Positions 61,610 to 64,000 of a stretch of DNA of 64,000 nucleotides are shown in pieces. The stretch covers positions 47,987,083 through 48,051,082 of the forward strand of contig CM070874.1 of assembly GCA_036365515.1 (NCBI GenBank), written 5' to 3'. This DNA comes from Torymus aiolomorphi (taxonomy: Eukaryota; Arthropoda; Insecta; Hymenoptera; Torymidae). Numbering within the stretch: the first letter of the stretch is position 1; each line of letters opens with the position of its first letter. A model generated the notes under the pieces. It was not told the origin of the DNA. It did no database searches and saw nothing but the letters and a program-made list of their open reading frames with translations. Made by a program: the position numbers and the translations under genes.

Positions 61610-61695
<86 letters not shown>

Positions 61696-62975
61696 ACCGC
61701 TTTATTTTCGGATCTACCCGGTCGATTTTAACCGGACGGGTCTCATTTTTTTTGTTTTTTGATTCCGAATTCGGGAAAAAAATAATTTTGTACAACTGAT
61801 TCGTTTTTGTTTTATGTCAAATTTTTCATTTTCGAAAAATTTATTTTTGATTTTTTTTAATGATTGGATTTAAATTTTATAATCCGATGGGTAGCGTTCG
61901 AAAGAGCATAAAAAAACCTATATTTAAAAAACAAAAAAAAATTTCTCTAGCTATCACGGTTATTTCGTTATTAACAGAAACGTGTTTTTTTTTTAAATGC
62001 TTATAACTCCCAAACTAAATGGTCAATTTTTTTGAGAAAAATCATGATAATGGAGATTATGAATAGCTATATGTATAAAATTGAATCCATTCTATTGGTT
62101 AGTTTTTAAGAAAAAAATTAAAAAATGAAAAAAACGTGTTTTAGGTGGCGACAATTTACGGGAGTAAAATTGTGTTAATCGCTTCAAAATTCCTTGTAGA
62201 GGTAGATTTTTGGTTGCCACCTGCACCTTTCTTTGGGATAGATGATTGGTTCATAAATTTCAGAGATTTTTGAGGTTAAAATTTTCGTAACCTCTTTTTC
62301 GAATCGTAATTTCTCGAGAACGGCTGTATGTATCAGAATGGGATAGGTAGCATTTAAAAGAGAATTAAAATACCTATATTTTCTAAAAAAAAAAGTTTCT
62401 AGTTATCACGGTTCTTTGGTTATTAACAAAAACGTAAAACATGAAAAATGAAAAAAATGAATTTTGTATGTCCAACGATTCCGGAGGGAAAATAGTCGTA
62501 ATTTCTTCAAAATTCCTTGTGGAGGTAGATTTTGGATAGCTCTTGGTCGAGTTCTTTGTGCAAAATAATTGGTTCATAAATTTCAGAGGTATTTGAGGTT
62601 AAAATTTTTTAAACTTTTTTTTAAATCGTAATTTCTCGAGAACGATTCTATGAATCAGCTACAGATTTCTAGACAATTTTGTATGTGATATAGATATTAT
62701 GTATGTGAATTTTCATCAAGATCGTACGATTACTTTTTGATATTCAAAATTTTCCTATTTTACAAAGTTATTTTATTTGCCGCCTGATAACTAGAGAAAA
62801 CTTGTTTTAATTTTTTTTTTAAATTTGGCGGAGATGTAGAATATATATTATTTATTATATGCGTTTTTAGAGCAAAAGAATTCGTTTATGAATTTCAGAG
62901 ATATTCGAGGTTAAAACTGATTTAGCCTTCTTTTCAATTCGTAATTTTTTGGATATATCTATACTAGAAAATGGA
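59544..62975. repeat. AT-rich repeat family, composite copy with CA and GT microsatellites
   Basis: Starts with AAACCGCTGCCAATTC (59,544), the same end as 46,231, and 59,544-59,870 is the reverse complement of 49,130-49,433. It then carries a CA-bearing module (tract about 60,684-60,790) followed by an inverted GT-bearing module (palindrome 'gcttcctcattgaggaagc' near 61,471, tract about 61,590-61,686). Both have 'aaaatcga' plus 'aaaaatgagacc' style flanks. Internal 'gagatatttgaggttaaaa' modules recur to about 62,940. No intact frame. Confidence 0.65.
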
Positions 62976-63870
62976 AATAACACGTGCTATGCGTGCGTGT
63001 TGTTCACTTGCTTTTGTTTTTTATTGAGGGTAATTTACAGCGCGATCAAGTTTTAACCTTATTAGACTCATTGCAGAATATATTTGGTTGAAATTTCAAA
63101 AGATTATCTTTATTTTTTACTCAAAATATCGAAATTTTTTGTATAGAACATTGATTGGGAAAAAGTTTGCATTTTACTTGCAGAATATGCCAGTATTTTT
63201 GTTGTAACCTTTTTGGAAAGTCTCTTGACTGATTGACTTGATTGGTGACTTTATAATAAACATTCATATGTGTAATAAACGAATATATGTAATACAGAGT
63301 TTGGTAATTTGTTCGAATTTATTTTTAAGTTTTCAAAATATTATGGATTTAAAATATTACCCAAAGTTGAAGGTGCGCGCGATAACAATATTAAGAAAAT
63401 CAACCAATAGTCCTAAAATTTGGGAGAGATATATTTTTTTATATCTTCAAACTGAATTCGTTGCCCAATAAAATCGAACTATTACGACGAAAGATATTTG
63501 AGGTTTAAAATAAAACTAATTGAACATATGATAATATTTTGAAAAAATTGATTTATAAAAATATCGGGTTGTCACACGAGAAAAAGTGTAACAAGAATGA
63601 ATTTTCGAAAAATTTTGGTTATAATTCAACTTTAATCATTTTTTTACTCAAAAATTTGAAATTTTTTGTATAGGACATTGATTGGGAAAAAGTTTGCATT
63701 TTATCTCTAGAATGTGCCAGTATTTTTTTTTAGAACCCTTTTCGAAAGCCTCTGATTGGTTGCTTTTTGATATACCTTCATCAAAGAATATTGAGACGGC
63801 GGCCAATTTTTTTCATTCGACAATTTTTTTTTGGATTCTTCTTCGAAAACCCTTCAAAATGCTATTTATG
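62976..63870. other. AT-rich stretch with a diverged direct duplication
   Basis: 'acattgattgggaaaaagtttgcattttat' type sequence occurs at about 63,150 and again at about 63,680, followed both times by 'atgccagtattttt' or 'tgtgccagtatttt', so a segment of about 530 bp is partly duplicated. No gene. Confidence 0.45.
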
Positions 63871-63912
63871 TCAATATTGGCCGAGCAAAGGGAAAAGAGT
63901 TACCATTTTTTG

Positions 63913-63958
<46 letters not shown>

Positions 63959-64000
63959 CAAAAAATGGTAACTCTTTTCCCTTTGCTCGGCCAACATTGA
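63871..64000. repeat. Perfect palindrome around an AT microsatellite
   Basis: 'tcaatattggccgagcaaag' (63,871) pairs with 'ctttgctcggccaacattga' (to 64,000) with one mismatch in about 46 bp per arm. The centre is about 20 AT units (63,917-63,956). It coincides with the window edge, so the element may extend further. Confidence 0.85.

Noticed and set aside
60550..61799. Cysteine/valine-rich and threonine/histidine-rich frames
   Set aside because: Direct translations of (CA)n and (GT)n microsatellites; the same applies to 12,386-12,620, 17,576-17,767, 29,496-29,684 and 47,741-47,971.

Overview
This is eukaryotic, AT-rich, repeat-dense sequence, almost certainly from an insect. The signs are a spliced gene with short AT-rich introns, an arthropod-style TATA plus initiator promoter, a dead mariner transposon, many microsatellites, and scattered CpG-rich patches in an AT-rich background. 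The CpG-rich patches and the kind of gene present suggest a hymenopteran, perhaps a parasitoid wasp; that is inference.

The one gene I can build completely is on the minus strand at 30,250-41,128. It has 18 coding exons joined in consistent phase, giving 752 codons (751 residues plus stop). It encodes a secreted member of peptidase family M13 (neprilysin/endothelin-converting-enzyme-like). An N-terminal signal peptide replaces the membrane anchor. The zinc-binding HExxH motif is replaced by YSLLN, so it should be a pseudoenzyme. The third zinc-ligand glutamate with its aspartate (ExxxD) and a C-terminal arginine are kept. Two acidic insertions are unusual for the family. A TATA box and initiator lie just upstream and poly(A) signals just downstream. 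Secreted neprilysin-like proteins are known from parasitoid venoms, so a venom or other secretory role is possible but not shown by the sequence.

Most introns of this gene are 66-106 bp. Five are 0.9-1.9 kb and each of these carries repeats, mostly long palindromes or terminal-inverted-repeat (TIR) elements: 31.1, 32.6-34.2, 34.4-35.8, 36.8-36.9, 37.0-37.4 and 39.4 kb.

Layout: 0-3.5 kb, two direct copies of an element with a 175-bp satellite, then a foldback element. 5.4-6.5 kb, a TIR/foldback element. 11.0-11.9 kb, a TIR element filled with a 90-bp minisatellite. 12.9-13.6 kb, a foldback. 14.7-16.2 kb, a dead mariner carrying a 250-bp insertion. 16.2-17.9 kb, an AT-rich repeat family with a CA microsatellite, seen again at 39.4, 45.8, 46.2-49.4 and 59.5-63.0 kb. 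27.2 kb, a degenerate tRNA gene. 28.0 kb, a near-perfect hairpin. 30.1-41.2 kb, the M13 gene. 43.5 kb, a small hairpin. 43.7-44.4, 51.6-52.2 and 55.7 kb, further inverted-repeat elements. CpG-rich patches recur at about 4.2, 7.5, 10.2, 12.4, 18.7, 19.3-20.9, 22.2, 23.8, 42.4, 51.1, 52.8, 53.5, 54.3 and 58.0 kb. They have no convincing coding content and may be regulatory DNA or untranslated first exons of genes lying mostly outside the window. No similarity search could be run, so single short exons of other genes may have been missed.
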